DNA from: Blastomussa wellsi
Taxonomy: Eukaryota > Cnidaria > Anthozoa > Scleractinia > Plerogyridae
Direction of reading: 5' to 3'
Length of the DNA: 64,000 bases
Assembly (NCBI GenBank): GCA_947652115.1
Contig: OX393567.1
Location: 20,059,068-20,123,067 of the forward strand
Part shown: in pieces, positions 36,101 to 48,333 of the stretch
How the letters are laid out: every line of letters begins with the position of its first letter
Position numbering within the stretch: position 1 is the stretch's first letter
Made by a program: the position numbers and the translations under genes
The notes under the pieces: model-generated
Database searches by the model: none
Told to the model about the DNA's origin: nothing
What the model saw: the letters and a program-made list of their open reading frames with translations, nothing else

Positions 36101-39100
36101 AGCCAGAAATGAAAGGTATGTGTTCGGACTTATCAGTCCCCCTGTCCCCCTCCCTCTCCCCTGTCCCCTAAGCTGGCTGGACCTGTGCACAAGGAACATT
36201 TGGCCCTGGGGACACATCGTTTGATTGGCTGGAATCTAACAAAGGATGTTCAGTCAAATAAACCATTTTAAAATCCCTTTGTTGTAAGATTCTAGTCAAT
36301 TAAATCATGTGTCCCCAGAGCCAATTAGACTCCGTAATTCACCAAGGACAGGTGTATGATTTTAAAATGGGTGTCAGCAACTTGAGAAAAATGCTGGTGC
36401 TACCTGTAATAGACTAGAAGGTCAAGCTTTATTTACCCTGAGCTGCTGGTGTTCATAAGATCAGAATCCAGGCTGTGGAATATCAGTCTTTGCCCAAAAT
36501 TTTCTGGTATCCATTTTCATTACTGGTTAGTCTGGGAGGGCAAATTGCATGATTGTAGATGTTTATAATCCATCAAATAGTTTTGCTTGTACAATTGCAA
36601 GATTGGTCTAACCGTGTCGTGTGACTGAATATGCTCCAGCTAAAACTGGGGAATATCCGAGTATCCAAGTGATGCAAAAAATATTTGAAGGACAATAAAC
36701 ACAATAGCCTAAATTTAATGTTGAAATATGTTCAAATATTTGTCCTTGGACATTATCTGTTCCTCGAAACTCGCAGTTTTCTTTGAGCTTTGCTCTCAGA
36801 AAACTGTTCACTTCTCGGAACATCTAATGTCTGCAGACAAATATCCGAGCATGTTTTTGTACCAAATGGAGGCTATTGCTTATTTAATATGTGTGTTGCT
36901 TAAGGACACGACAAAAGGAACCCGACTAACACCAAATTTTAGATCCAGATGCATGGGTCGAATTCACTGTACAAGAATTTCTACAAGAAAAACGCGCCAT
37001 TTTAATAACCCCAAGCAATATGCATCTTATTGCAGGTCTTAGAGGTCTTACCAACCTTGGAAATACATGTTTTATGAACTGTATAATACAGGCATTGACG
37101 CATACTCCATTACTGAGAGACTACTTCTTGTCTGATCAACATGTCTGTTCTGGGGATAAAGATCAATGCATTGTTTGTGAAGTTGGCTCAGTCTTTCAGG
37201 AGGTACACTTCGTTAAAAAAATATTAAAAATTATCAAAATTATCTCATGGTTTTGATTTTTATGGTCTGTCACTAATTGCTACTGACTGCTCTATAGTAA
37301 AAAGCTAATCCATAGCAATCAATAACAAGTCAGTGTTCTCCCCAGGATTTTGGGAAGGCCAGGGAGCATTCTGACGGAAGGCTAATCTAGCATCGTACAA
37401 AATAAAGACTTACAAAAACTGCAAGAGTGAAGTGTCATGCTGTCTTGGAAGTTCCTGTTAACCTCCAGTCCTTCAGCCACATTGGATCAAAACCAGATTT
37501 TCGATGTTTAGAATATGTTGATGTTGACGGACCTTGCGTTGTTTCCCATGGCTGGGCTTCTTCGTCCAAATTGCTAACACTCTTATCTCTTTTGAAAAAA
37601 GAAATTAATTTGCTTTGAGTAGCTTTTTGTTTCTGTTCAGAGCATCCTGAGTTCGTTGAAGCGGTCATTTTTTGACAACCTTCCACGCACGCAGGAATCC
37701 AGTTTAGTATTCCATGTAATATCCGTAAAGTGCCCTTGAATTTCTGGCAAACTAAAAGATGGCTTCCGTTCAACGGAATGAGCGGACAACAAGTTTCATG
37801 GAAGGGTGAATGAGCTGAAACCTTATCAATTGCGAGAAAACACAATGAGAAATCACCAGGCAATGGTTCAGTATCTTTATTGAGTGTTTTTTTCTTTACT
37901 TATGGACAGGAGGTCACTTGTTTTAAGCCAGGCAGCAACAATTTTTCAACGTATCAAGCCAGGCGGGCCCGCCTGGCCTGAAATACCTGGGGAGAACGCT
38001 GCAAGTGGAAATAACAATTTAAGACAGTCAGAACCTAACAATGACAGAGCAGCATGCCTTCAAGCTGGGCAAATTTCTAACATTCAGGGGGTGTTTGTAA
38101 AACCTGTGATGGTCAAACCCCCATGACGGTTGTCATGGTCATGTCATTCTTGGAGGAGGTTTCAAAAGTAGCGCAAGCCACAAGGGGGACCTTTGAGCAT
38201 TCCCCCCAGAAATGTTGAAAATAAAATGCCTGTATTTTGAGATAGATAAACTGCAATTTCCAAACACAAACTTTACACAAAGTGGAGGCAATCCAGTTCA
38301 TTACAGCATCCAAAAAATGCAGGCTTGTGCTAGGATGCCCCAAAGGAAAAATTAAGACGTGCGAGATACCACAGAAAAAACAGCAAAAAATTGGGCTAAA
38401 AAGGCTAGTGAAGCAGGGAAAACATTATCTCCCTTCACCAGAGGAAAGTTGCAAATTAAAGACTGAAACAGTAGTGAAAAGAGGAGGCTGGAAATTAAAA
38501 AAACAGCCAAAACAAGAGGGTTGGAATCTGTGGTAGTACATAGTTTTACTTATCTATATATACTAATTAAGTAATAATTAATTTGCTGGATTTTCAGTTC
38601 TACTCAGGTCAAAAGCTACCTCATACTCCTTTCAAACTGTTGCATCTTGTGTGGACACATGCACGTCATTTAGCCGGTTATGAACAACAAGATGCACATG
38701 AATTCTTCATCGCTGCTCTTGATGTGCTTCACCGGTATTGCAAAGGTGTGTAAGTGTTCTGTCATTCCTTGTGCTCAAAACACATGATTTTTTAATGGCA
38801 CATGTGTCTTCAGAGTGATTTGTCAACTCTCTGTATTCACTCAGTTTTGTCTCAGATTTACAGGATACAATTCACTTTCATTTTTAAACTTGCGGTACTG
38901 GGGCTTCTAAACTGTACCATATAATCTCTGAAACAATTACTGGTATTGATCTTAATTGTTTCTGTGCACAACTAATCATGCACAATCACATGGGTGTTCA
39001 ATTACAGGTACTATCCCATTTGAACAACTTCAAATTACTAATAGATACCTGAAATAACACCCTGGGTGCCAGAAGATTTTTTCTGTTTGCCAATCTAATC

Positions 39101-42100
39101 AGTGAGCAACCAAGCCCTGATCATTAGCGGAAAACACACACACTTATGATCAATCCTCTTTATTCCTGGTGCATCACAGGTCATTCACTAGTGCCCACCA
39201 TCTTACCCTGTTTTGTGCATAACATTTTGCTTCCCATTTTGTGAGCCGTACCGTCTTTCCTCCAGCTCTGCCGTTCTTGTGCACCTCAAGATGTGCTGGG
39301 GTCTCCCTCTCTTGCGCTTTCTCTGTGGGTTAGGAACGGAAAGAGTCCTTTGTAATGGCAGTTACAAAGATTTTGAACTTGTTTACTGATTGGTTGTTGT
39401 GCCTAGTGCCAGACCTTTCTAAGTACATATTATAGAAATTAACTACATTGTAGCAGCTTGAACCAGCAGTGCTCTGAAGGAGCAGAAAAAATATTTTGGG
39501 TCTATGTATTATATATATTTTGTGTTCATTTGTATTGTTCTATATTGTTCTTTCAGATGATGCACCAACCAATGACAATTTGGTCGGTAATAACCCCAAC
39601 AGATGTGGCTGTATAATTGATAGAATATTCACTGGTGGATTACAGTCAGATGTCACATGTCAAGCTTGCAAGTGAGTTTACAACATTCTTATATCTAGAA
39701 AATTAATGTGATAATTACTGTCGAGGTTACGAGGAGCTATTCTAATCATCTTCCTTTGAGATGTGCAGATTGAATGTCTTGATTGAATTTTGCTTACAGT
39801 TTCAAGGACAGCATTGCTGTGCATGCATGTGGATCTGTTTTGCTCTAGCTGAGGCTTTGGCAATTGCAAAGAAAGATCTGAAATGGTGAACAAATGATCA
39901 AGAAGTTAATATTTTCCTGCTTCTATTGATTTATGTCGAACATAAGTTTATTTGCTTGTAGAAGTGTTTTGGTTACGTATAAACAGCAGGAAGGCAATGG
40001 GCTTTTTTGAGCTTTTCAATGCTGCTGCTGCATCAACCTCTCGGCAGCATTCCACTTACAGTAATTACTAGTATAGTAGGATAATAATAATTATCAATAG
40101 TGATTACTGGTGTGGTAATTAATACTAGGAGCGTCATATATTTCTCAACTGAGGCAACATGGTAACATTTTACCAGATGTGTTACTGTAATTATGTTACC
40201 ATTAAATAATTAATGGTAAAATGTTACCATGTTAGTGTTATCGTGGTAACATATGGTAACATGTTAAATAATTTAATATTGATTGATTGTTTGATTGGTC
40301 CATCAAGGTTGACAATATTCCAAGAAAATACTAGAAACATAAAGACTCTCAGTTACATCCAGGAGAACCAGGGTTGGCGTTGCCAACACTCCTGTTTAAT
40401 TTGGGATGACTTTGTAATAAAAGTTGATTATTGTTTTGTTTTGTTCCGGTATGTTTACTTTCATCATTCTCCTCCTACAGGTGTGTTTCCACAACCATTG
40501 ATCCTTTCTGGGACATATCCTTGGACCTCGGGAACATTGATCATAGCAATGGTAATGGTAGAAGCAGTTCTGGAGCATCAGCTGCATCAACCCCTGACCC
40601 AACACCACCAGGTACTGGTAGCACACTAAGTTCGTCACTACATTGGGGGGATAAAATTACTTACTAGGGTCAAGCTGGTAGGTACATAGGTAGAATGAAG
40701 TCTGTGTTTGAGCATAGTGGCCCATCAGTCCAGACCTTGTTCTGACTGAGATTTCTACTCCCCCTGGATGAGATTCTTAGTTAGTCCCCTTTGTGGAGAG
40801 AGGTATTGTGAGAGTAACAGAGTGTCTTGCCCAGGAACACATTACGGAAAAACAAAAGAAAATTGAGAAAAAGAATTGAGATTTATTATCCACTTTTTAA
40901 AACTTGAAAATTTTGGGTTAAAATATTTTCTGAGAAGATGCACAATTCTTGAGATGGATCTTGGTTTTAATTCACTTGTTCGTTTCTCTCTGTGCAGAAG
41001 AAAATGGTCAACCAGCCTCAGAGAGCAGTCACCATGATGAAAGCTTTGTTCCTAAATCACTTGTAGAATGTTTGAGAAGGTAATGTTACACTGTACACAT
41101 ATAGACATTTAAATGTTGGGAAATATTTTGTTTTGTAACATGCTCTTATTAGCCCGGACCTTCAGATTGGAGTGCTAGCACTGTCTGTACAAGATTGAGT
41201 ATGAGTATGACTTTTCCAACGCAGTGCTTCACTTATGCTGTCATGTTGCGCATCAATTGTGGACCCACAATCTTCTTTTCAACTGGTAAACAACGGAGTG
41301 AGAGATCTGGAAACGTAATTGGGTTGAAATTCAAAAGTTGTACTTATACTAAATCTCGTACTCGTTCATACAATCACGCAGTTCTAACAATGTCAGGCTA
41401 GGACTTATCCTGGTTGTCATAGCACTAGGTCACTGGGACAGGGTCTGAATTAACCTTTGGATTTGGCACCAGCTTGTGTCTTAATAAAAAGCTAGCAATT
41501 TGTGGTTACCAAAAATTAAACGTTTCCTCCTTTTGGTGGCGGAAATCGTTACAATCCTTTAACAGGAAAATCCCTTTCAATTTTATTTAAGAATTATTAG
41601 TAAATTATATAAAAACTTAAGACAAGTTTATGGCAGTGTAATCTCCTTGGCCAAAAATCAAAGTAAATGTAAATTTGACTGTGATATTTGCATATCACAC
41701 ATACCACGGTGCATTAGTCCCAGAAAAAGTAAGTCGCCTACTGGTGACCAGTTGTAAAATTCTGGTTGCCAGTGCAATTATTTTAGTTGAATTGGCGACC
41801 AGAAAGGCACAATTTCGGACCCTGTGGAAGTATTTGTACTCCCAGTTGGATAGGATACTAGTCCATCGCAGGGTTACCCCCAGCATTAAAATAATTTGCT
41901 AGCATCCATTTATACACCTGGCTGAAGAGATCCACTGAGAGAGTAAGAACACAGAGAGTCGAACGTAGACTTGAACCCAAACCACTCTGTCCAGAGTCCA
42001 GCACACTAACCATTAGGCCACTGCGCCTCCCAAATGAGGAAAAAACACGAGGGTTAACAGTGATCGTAATTAAAGACACACTTTGCTTTCTGTGTAGGTT

Positions 42101-42327
42101 TACAAGACCAGAAAGACTTGGAAGCGAAGCAAAGATAAAGTGTAGTCAATGTAAAACATATCAGGTACGTGCCAGGTTTTTCTGGACACTCTCATCATTG
42201 TGCAGCACGTTGAAAGGCCAGTTTATTGTAATGGAAGGGTGAGCAACGTCAGCAATTAAATCTCTTTATGGTGGCCAATTGACATTTTCAACCCAGTTGA
42301 TAAAACCAAATTATATTGTTATACTTT

Positions 42328-42369
<42 letters not shown>

Positions 42370-43819
42370 CCATTCATAAGAGGTGTATAGTTTTTATGGG
42401 TTATTAGCTCAGAGTCTCTGTCTTATGTAAGTACAGCTAAATGCATAGGTAACTTGAAGTGTGAAACTGCTCTTTTTTTTTTCTTCTCTTATGATTGTTA
42501 ATAATTATTGTAATCAAAATAAGTGTGAATAAATAATCTGTCTGTCCGTCTGAGATTCGTACAGATTTCCATGCTGCTTAGCAACAGAACAGCCAACACT
42601 TATTATAGCCTTTCTTGTGTCGTTGTTTTGCTTACATTGTGCTTTCATTTCCACACAGGAATCTACTAAGCAATTAACAATGAAGAAGTTACCTATTGTA
42701 GTCTGCTTTCATTTCAAGGTAATTAAGGATACGTCAGTTCACCCAACACAGAAAAGTTACAGTAAGTTGACACTATTTACTGTGGGTGACGTAGCTGCCA
42801 GATGGTTAGCTTGATGCACTCCAGATGTGAAGCGAGTCTGGGTTTATGTGCTACCCCGGACTACTGTGTTCAGTTGTAGTATTTTAGTCGGAGAAGCAAA
42901 TACTGGTTTTGAAGCATTGTTAAAGCATTCGAGGACTGACACTAGTTGCCCCCAACTGACTGAACACCTTACTGCTATCACTGTCTGTTCCTCTCTCCAT
43001 CCAGAAGTATCAATAGTTACTGACTGTACGCTCAACATAAGCTACATATACCTTGGCAACATGCCAGATAGGATTAACCTATCTTTCTTTCTGGGAGTGG
43101 GGGTAATATGGGCCACATGTATTGATTGTGTGCAGATCTCTTTGTTGAAATAATTAAGTCGTAGAACTCTCTACCGATTCCATATTTTACCTTAATATTG
43201 ATCTAAAGCTAAAATATAATTGTAACATGCGATTATGTTCTTCATTTTGTGTGGACCGGTGGTTGCAAACTTGTTTTGGGACAGAAACCGTCATTGATTT
43301 GTCTTGTTGATTTAAACATTGACCGTGAACTACAGTTTCATTTGAAATACGGTTTTTTGTTGCTTTGTTATCCTGCAGCGTTTTGAGCATTCAAAGAAAT
43401 CCAAGAAAATATCAACATACATCCCCTTTCCTCAGCAATTAGACATGGCTCCATTTATGGCATCAAGGTATGTCAACTGAATTCAAGCTTCCCATTTGAA
43501 GTTGTTGTCAGCAGATGTTATGCCAGTTAGGAAATCAACTTTATGAGAATGGCTACAGGCGTTTGATCGATTTATTGATTGACTGACTGACTTCCTGACT
43601 GATTGATTGATTGATTGATTGGTTGATCGATTGATTGGCTGATTGATTGATTGATTGACTGACTGACTGAGTGACTGATTGATTGATTGATTGATTGGTT
43701 GATCGATTGATTGGCTGATTGATTGATTGATTGATTGATTGGCTGATTGATTGATTGATTGGTTGATCGATTGATTGGCTGATTGATTGATTGATTGATT
43801 GGTTGATCGATTGATTGGC

Positions 43820-43866
<47 letters not shown>

Positions 43867-46122
43867 CTGATCGATTGATTGATTGGCTGATTGATTGAGT
43901 GATTGACTGATTGATTGGTTGATCGATTGATTGGCTGATTGATTGAGTGATTGGTTGATCGATTTTTTCGCAGGTTGAATGGCAATGGTGATCATGGTCA
44001 GTCCAGCCTCTCTTGTGACTCAAAGTACGTTTTAATAATTAATGTCAGCGAAGAAATTAAGACTACGGATCTAAATGACAAAAGCATACTGTAGCTTCTT
44101 TGTACAAAAAATATGTATCCAGAGCGTTGCAACTAAAAGTTGAACAAACGAAACTAACTTTCAAAACTGTTCAGCCTAAAAGTTTTGTAGGAGCCCATAT
44201 CGTAACCTGTTGTAATCATCCTCAGTTCTTATCATATGTTCCTATTTCACTCGATTTGTTGGTCATTTTCTTTAATCTACATTGGGCTAAAATCCTTGAC
44301 ATAGTTCTTTATTAACGTGGCAGTATTTCCAAGTTCATCACTTTAACCTTTCCTTCGAAGAACCAAAGTGCTCTCCTCGCTAACCTTGTTGTAGTTTTGA
44401 CTGTCACTTTAGGTATACATTATTCGCCGTTGTGAATCACAGTGGTACGTTAGAAGTTGGCCATTACACGTCCTTCATTCGTCAGCAGCAGCAGGTCTGT
44501 AACTGATCGTCTCTTAGTTTGTATGTACTTGTAAATGTGTGGTTGTAACTTTGCCTTAAACTCTCTGAGCTCTCGGGTTGCGTGAGAATGGTTGCTAAGC
44601 AACATAATGGATGTTGACAGTGTCGAGACGATTTTCGAAGTGAGCCCGAGGACCCCCATACCATTTCTGTGGAGGGAGGTAGTTTTTTTTTATCAGAGGA
44701 AAAGAATTTGAAACAATTCAATTAAGTAAATTATCAACTTGGTTTAACAAGCTTTCCTCTTCCAGATGGAGGTGCAATTTAGAAATGTTCGTTTTTGTGA
44801 GGAGAGAAACAGTTGAAAACCCCTAGGAACAAGGATGAAAGCCAACAGCAAACTCGATCCAAATATGATGCCTGGTCCGAAACTCGAACGCTGCGCCACC
44901 CCTATTTTATCAATTCGGAAACCTTCTCATACGAATTTTTGCCAAGACAACTTTTGATCGCACCAGCCACTTATCCCAAGCGTGCTATAATTGGCAATGT
45001 TATGGAATTTTGACTTTTTAACTTCAAAGAATTTTCTGTCATAGTAAATAATTGTTTTGCGTGTTTTTTCTTCAGTGGTTCAAATGTGATGACGCATGGA
45101 TTACTAAAGCTACTTTGGACGACGTTCTTCAAAGTGAAGGGTAAGTTTGATTTCGATTTATTTATAAATATTATTGCATTGTGATTGCAACATCCAACAA
45201 CAAAAACAAATATGCGTACTAACAGTGTCGATATGTGGTTTCTGGGGGAGGGACTACTGCGGTGCTGTCTATGAACGACACTTTACACAACGACTTTTTC
45301 ACGTAGCCGGCAGATGTATAGGAGCTCCGTAACAATATATCCATGTTTGCGACGAACCAAATTCCCCTTAGAATGTAGCCTGTGAACACAGACAGATTTC
45401 CGGCTTTTGTTTCACGCCGCCTGTGTTCGCAGGCTACTTAGAATGAAGCAAACCTCTAAATAATAATAATAATAATAAAAACCCCAAAGAAGTAATAGTA
45501 AACAAAAAAGGAACAATCATGGCTAAGGAAGGGTGAGATTGAGACGGATTGCAAATGAAGAGTTTCAAAATGAATTTGGGCTTCATTTTTCAAAATCATT
45601 TTTGCACAAACCGTGGCATAACCCCTTTAAGTCTGAAAAGCAGCCATTCTGGACTTTTAGTGATAGTTTTCTTGTTTATCAAGCAGGCTGTGTTGTTATA
45701 CAGAGCTGTAAATAATGTTGTTCCCATGAAAGGACAGACTGAAATGACACTAAGTCACCATTTTGATTGGACAAAAAATGTCCAGACATCCTGTCCAAAC
45801 ATAGTTGGGATTCCTGACAAATTTTGGTCGGCCATTGTCCGATGCCCGACTGTTACTTGCAGCCCGATTATAAGTCAACAAATTTAAACAAACTTCTAAT
45901 TTTCATTGAAGTCCCATCGCTGGACGGCTCGATTACCAGGCGCTGTTCGTTAAACGCTCCTCTCCTCATCTCGGGAAGGAATCGAGCCTACATCGCTAGT
46001 CGTTAATTAAGATAAAACCTTTTCTATTCAATGTAATTTGTAACATTTTCTAAGTTCGACCCTTTTTTTTCAATTTCAGATATCTGCTATTTTACCACAA
46101 GAAAATCCTTGAGTACGAATAA
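33127..46122 (+). CDS. Ubiquitin carboxyl-terminal hydrolase 22 (SAGA deubiquitinase)
   Basis: Sixteen exons join in phase to 522 residues (human USP22 525): 33127-33240, 33345-33480, 33586-33699, 35542-35646, 37036-37202, 38598-38745, 39557-39671, 40481-40611, 40998-41079, 42098-42164, 42659-42718, 43379-43467, 43974-44024, 44413-44494, 45076-45140, 46080-46122 (TAA). An N-terminal UBP zinc finger ([35 protein letters not shown]) precedes a USP fold. Catalytic Cys168 is in NLGNTCFMN, His477 in [11 protein letters not shown], Asp492/493 in WFKCDDAW. Zinc-binding pairs are in CGCII/TCQACK and [11 protein letters not shown]22/Ubp8 with ATXN7, ATXN7L3 and ENY2 forms the SAGA module that removes ubiquitin from H2B. 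All catalytic residues are present. The start at 33127 has A at -3; an in-frame ATG at 33088 has a poorer context. The exon 6 donor is GTGTGT, not the overlapping consensus GTAAGT, which would bring in a stop. Confidence 0.95.
36170..36330. repeat. MITE related to the 48.3-kb element
   Basis: Shares GGACCTGTGCACAAGGAAC, CTGGGGACACATCG and GTGTCCCCAGAGCC with 48334-48641, in the same arm order, but is decayed and shorter. It lies in USP22 intron 4. Confidence 0.6.
37331..38001. mobile_element. hAT-type element with transposase N-terminal remnant
   Basis: Termini CAGTGTTCTCCCCAGG and CCTGGGGAGAACGCTG are inverted repeats, flanked on both sides by CAAGT. On the minus strand, 37863-37435 is open. 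From an internal Met the product has [10 protein letters not shown], an acidic linker and [14 protein letters not shown]. The last resembles the region just after the BED/TTF-type zinc finger in hAT-related proteins of the ZNF862/KIAA1586 kind. No catalytic domain fits in 670 bp, so it is non-autonomous. It lies in USP22 intron 5, antisense. Confidence 0.6.
40700..40860 (-). repeat. tRNA-Gln-derived SINE, decayed copy
   Basis: Minus strand, in USP22 intron 8: GGCCCATCAGTCCAGACC, GAGAGAGGTATTGTGAGAGT and TGTCTTGCCCAGGAACACA match the SINE body in reverse. The head is lost. Confidence 0.5.
41845..42030 (-). repeat. tRNA-Gln-derived SINE copy
   Basis: Minus strand, in USP22 intron 9. CATCGCAGGGTTACCCC, CATCCATTTATACACCTGG, GTCCAGAGTCCAGCACAC and reversed A-box ACCATTAGGCCACTG define a nearly full-length copy ending at GCGCCTCCC. 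Confidence 0.7.
42245..42370 (+). mobile_element. Penelope-like 3' tail, 5'-truncated
   Basis: Starts at AACGTCAGC, inside the hammerhead-like motif of the other copies, and continues through GGTGGCCAATTGACATT, CAACCCAGTTGATAAAACC and CACCACAGTTTCTTTAGAAA. It lies in USP22 intron 10. Confidence 0.65.
43563..43963. repeat. (TGAT)n array with higher-order units, abutting a splice acceptor
   Basis: About 400 bp of TGAT/TGAC-type four-base repeats in USP22 intron 12. A longer unit, GGTTGATCGATTGATTGGC followed by TGATT repeats, recurs at least five times, so the array grew in blocks. It ends ten bases before the AG of the acceptor for the 43974 exon. On the minus strand all three frames are open as Asn-Gln-Ser-Ile repeats; this is an arithmetic effect of a four-base unit and not a gene. 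Confidence 0.9.
45376..45436. mobile_element. 61-bp foldback element with 9-bp target duplication
   Basis: Arms TAGCCTGTGAACACAG and CTGTGTTCGCAGGCTA pair with one mismatch. Perfect direct repeats CTTAGAATG flank it (45367-45375, 45437-45445). Termini match the palindrome at 2111-2172 and partly 48755-48828. It is in USP22 intron 15. The 9-bp duplication suggests Mutator-type transposition in trans (inference). Confidence 0.75.
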
Positions 46123-47744
46123 CGGAAACTGAAGGAAACTTGTTGGGCTATGGAATGACAAGAAAATTACGGAATGATTTAATAATTTAATAAGCGTTCT
46201 AGAAACAGAACAGCCAAATATATTTAGATAATTTATGTGCTTAATTTATGTTAAAAAGAGATAAGATTGTTTAAAAAGATGCTCTTCCTCTAGTTTTGGA
46301 ATTAATGTATGTCCATGTTTGGTGAGTTTCACGCCCGCGAGGCTTTATGGTCAACGTAACGGTGCAACCTCGTTTCCAAGTCTTTCAGGAAGCGGGAAAA
46401 CGTTGATGTATAAACAGGTGTACAAGTTAAGAAATTTTGCTCGCGAAAGTGATCGAGGTTGTACCTTATTTTTTTTTGTACTGAAAGATAAATATCCCAA
46501 AAAAATGTTCTACCCTGTGTAAACATCAGTTGAGTCGCCAGAGAATGATTTACGTCATTTAATGAGCTTATGAATATTTCTTGAAGACTCATGGCGACCT
46601 TTTCCCGCCAAAATGACACGCGTTCGCGCGCGAGCACTCTTTTGCTGTTGGTAGAAAAGAAGGGTCCCTTCGGTCCACAGAATTCCTTTTGTAAATTTTG
46701 AATACATGTTCTATGCAGGCTTCGAAAAATAAATGTCAGATAATAATTTAAGACGAAAGCGCGTTCTTCCGTTGAGGAAGTTTAATTTATTACTCGTTTT
46801 TGAAAGTGAAAAAAATTTATACTGCAGCTACATCTAATGAAACCGTGTATTCTTTCTCTGGTACATCTGTCTCTTTTGTCTCTTTGGATTCGCTCCGACG
46901 AAGGGCTAACGCTCGAAACGTCAGCTCTTCAATCTCTTTACGGTGGCCAATTGACATTATCAACCCAGTTGATAAAACCAAATTATAATCTTTTATACTG
47001 AACCGAAAATTACCAAACTTTTGATTATCTAATTGTTTTTCAAGTATGCTACACTGTTCTTGCTTTTCCAAGTAAGTTTTGTAACTTAATTTCGTACACA
47101 ATACAAAACTGTTGTTAATAAATTCGCAGATTTCTAATACTATTTGCTATAAATATATGGGAATGTATTTATTTAAAGTGCTTTTCGCTCTAGAACAAAT
47201 TTGTCGGTACACTCCGACTGTTAAATAAACTATTCATTTAAAAAACCTATTGTTTGTGATGGTCTGCTAACTTCTTCTAGCCGTTACTTAGATTGTCACG
47301 CAACGATCATTAGTGGAAAATAGCGTTGAGTGACGACCCAAATAACGGCATCAAAGGTAGTCTCCTACGCAGACGTTCTTTTGGCTCGGCGACGGAGATT
47401 GCGTGACGAGCCGAAGGAGGCTGCCTCTGGACCCCCGTTGCTATTTTAGAGGTTGATATTAAAGGAGAATTGAGTGCGGTAAGGTGTGGTGCGACGACTG
47501 TACCGCTGTTTATACAGTATACAACAGAGCGCAAAAAAACGATACACGAGCGGGTGAAAAAAATATGGAATGCTTTGCCATGCCAGCACATCCTCGCCAA
47601 GTCAATTCAATTTCCATGTATCAACGAGGGGGACCTCGTAGTATTAGCCCTGAGGTCTCGCCACTTATTTCTCTATCTTTTGTTTTGTTTTTTTTTTATT
47701 GAATTTATGTAAATATTTAACAAATAAAGAAGCCATGTATTACA
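46123..47744. other. USP22 3' flank, no further gene recognised
   Basis: An AATAAA at 46728-46733 is a candidate USP22 poly(A) signal. A TTTCCCGCCAAAA word (46600-46612) is an E2F-type motif. A Penelope-like tail lies at 46887-46987. Around 47360-47432 an imperfect foldback pairs CTTTTGGCTCGGCG-type and CGAGCCGAAGGAGG-type words. Short open frames here lack recognisable homology. Confidence 0.4.
46887..46987 (+). mobile_element. Penelope-like 3' tail with hammerhead-like motif
   Basis: Carries the full TCCGACGAAGGG...GAAACGTCAGC motif and the following GGTGGCCAATTGACATTATC and CAACCCAGTTGATAAAACC words, then stops at ACCAAATTATA before the CACCGACGCAGC segment found in the other copies. Confidence 0.65.
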
Positions 47745-47975
47745 CTGTCGTAAAACACGACGGGCATTTGAGCACACGAGGGAAATGTAGAAAATTTGCT
47801 TCATGATATAGATTTTATACGCCGCGAGGAAAAACAACAAAACAAACACGATCGATAAACTGAAGCAATTTAATTTCGCTTCTTCTACTTTCCTCTCGAA
47901 CTTAGAAGCTTCTTCGACAATCTCTGCAGCTTTACTCGGAATTTTGTCCGGAATTTTTTAGTTTCTAATGAGTGA
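47745..47975 (-). repeat. Dispersed repeat, inverted partner of 50720-51005
   Basis: Reads TGTATTACACTGTCGTAAAA, CACGACGGGCATTTGAG, TAGATTTTATACGCCGCGAG, ATCGATAAACTGAAGCAATT, TCGACAATCTCTGCAGCTTT and TTTTGTCCGGAATTT. Each is the reverse complement of a word in 50720-51005, in reverse order. The pair therefore forms a spaced inverted repeat about 2.8 kb apart. Confidence 0.7.
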
Positions 47976-48333
47976 CAACCCTGGATTAACTGCGGATATA
48001 ATCCTGTGATGGGCTACCTAGCATTCTCGCTCCCGGGGATTGGTATAATGCTTCATGCATCATGTACCACAGCTTGCCACACGGGTGGCTGGAAAGGATA
48101 CTTCAAAATATTGTGGGACACTTTGTGATGCTTAAGTTCAGTCAGTCATGTGACTGGATTACCAGGGTCCAAGGTCAGTGTTAAAGCATCACAAGGTGTC
48201 CCACCTTATATAGAAGAATCCATTCCAGTTACAACGTCCGTATTGGTGGCAATACGTGCAACAACAGTTTTAAACCTGCAATGCAACATCGTTAGAGACG
48301 TTACAGGAACTGATGTAGAATTACGAGGGTTTT

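Noticed and set aside
38746..38755. Consensus donor GTAAGT at the end of USP22 exon 6
   Set aside because: Using it puts a stop into the next codon. The GTGTGT donor four bases upstream keeps the conserved reading frame.
43483..44023. Three overlapping minus-strand frames encoding Asn-Gln-Ser-Ile repeats
   Set aside because: A four-base repeat without stops is open in every frame and gives the same 4-residue pattern. It lies in a USP22 intron and partly overlaps a coding exon on the other strand.
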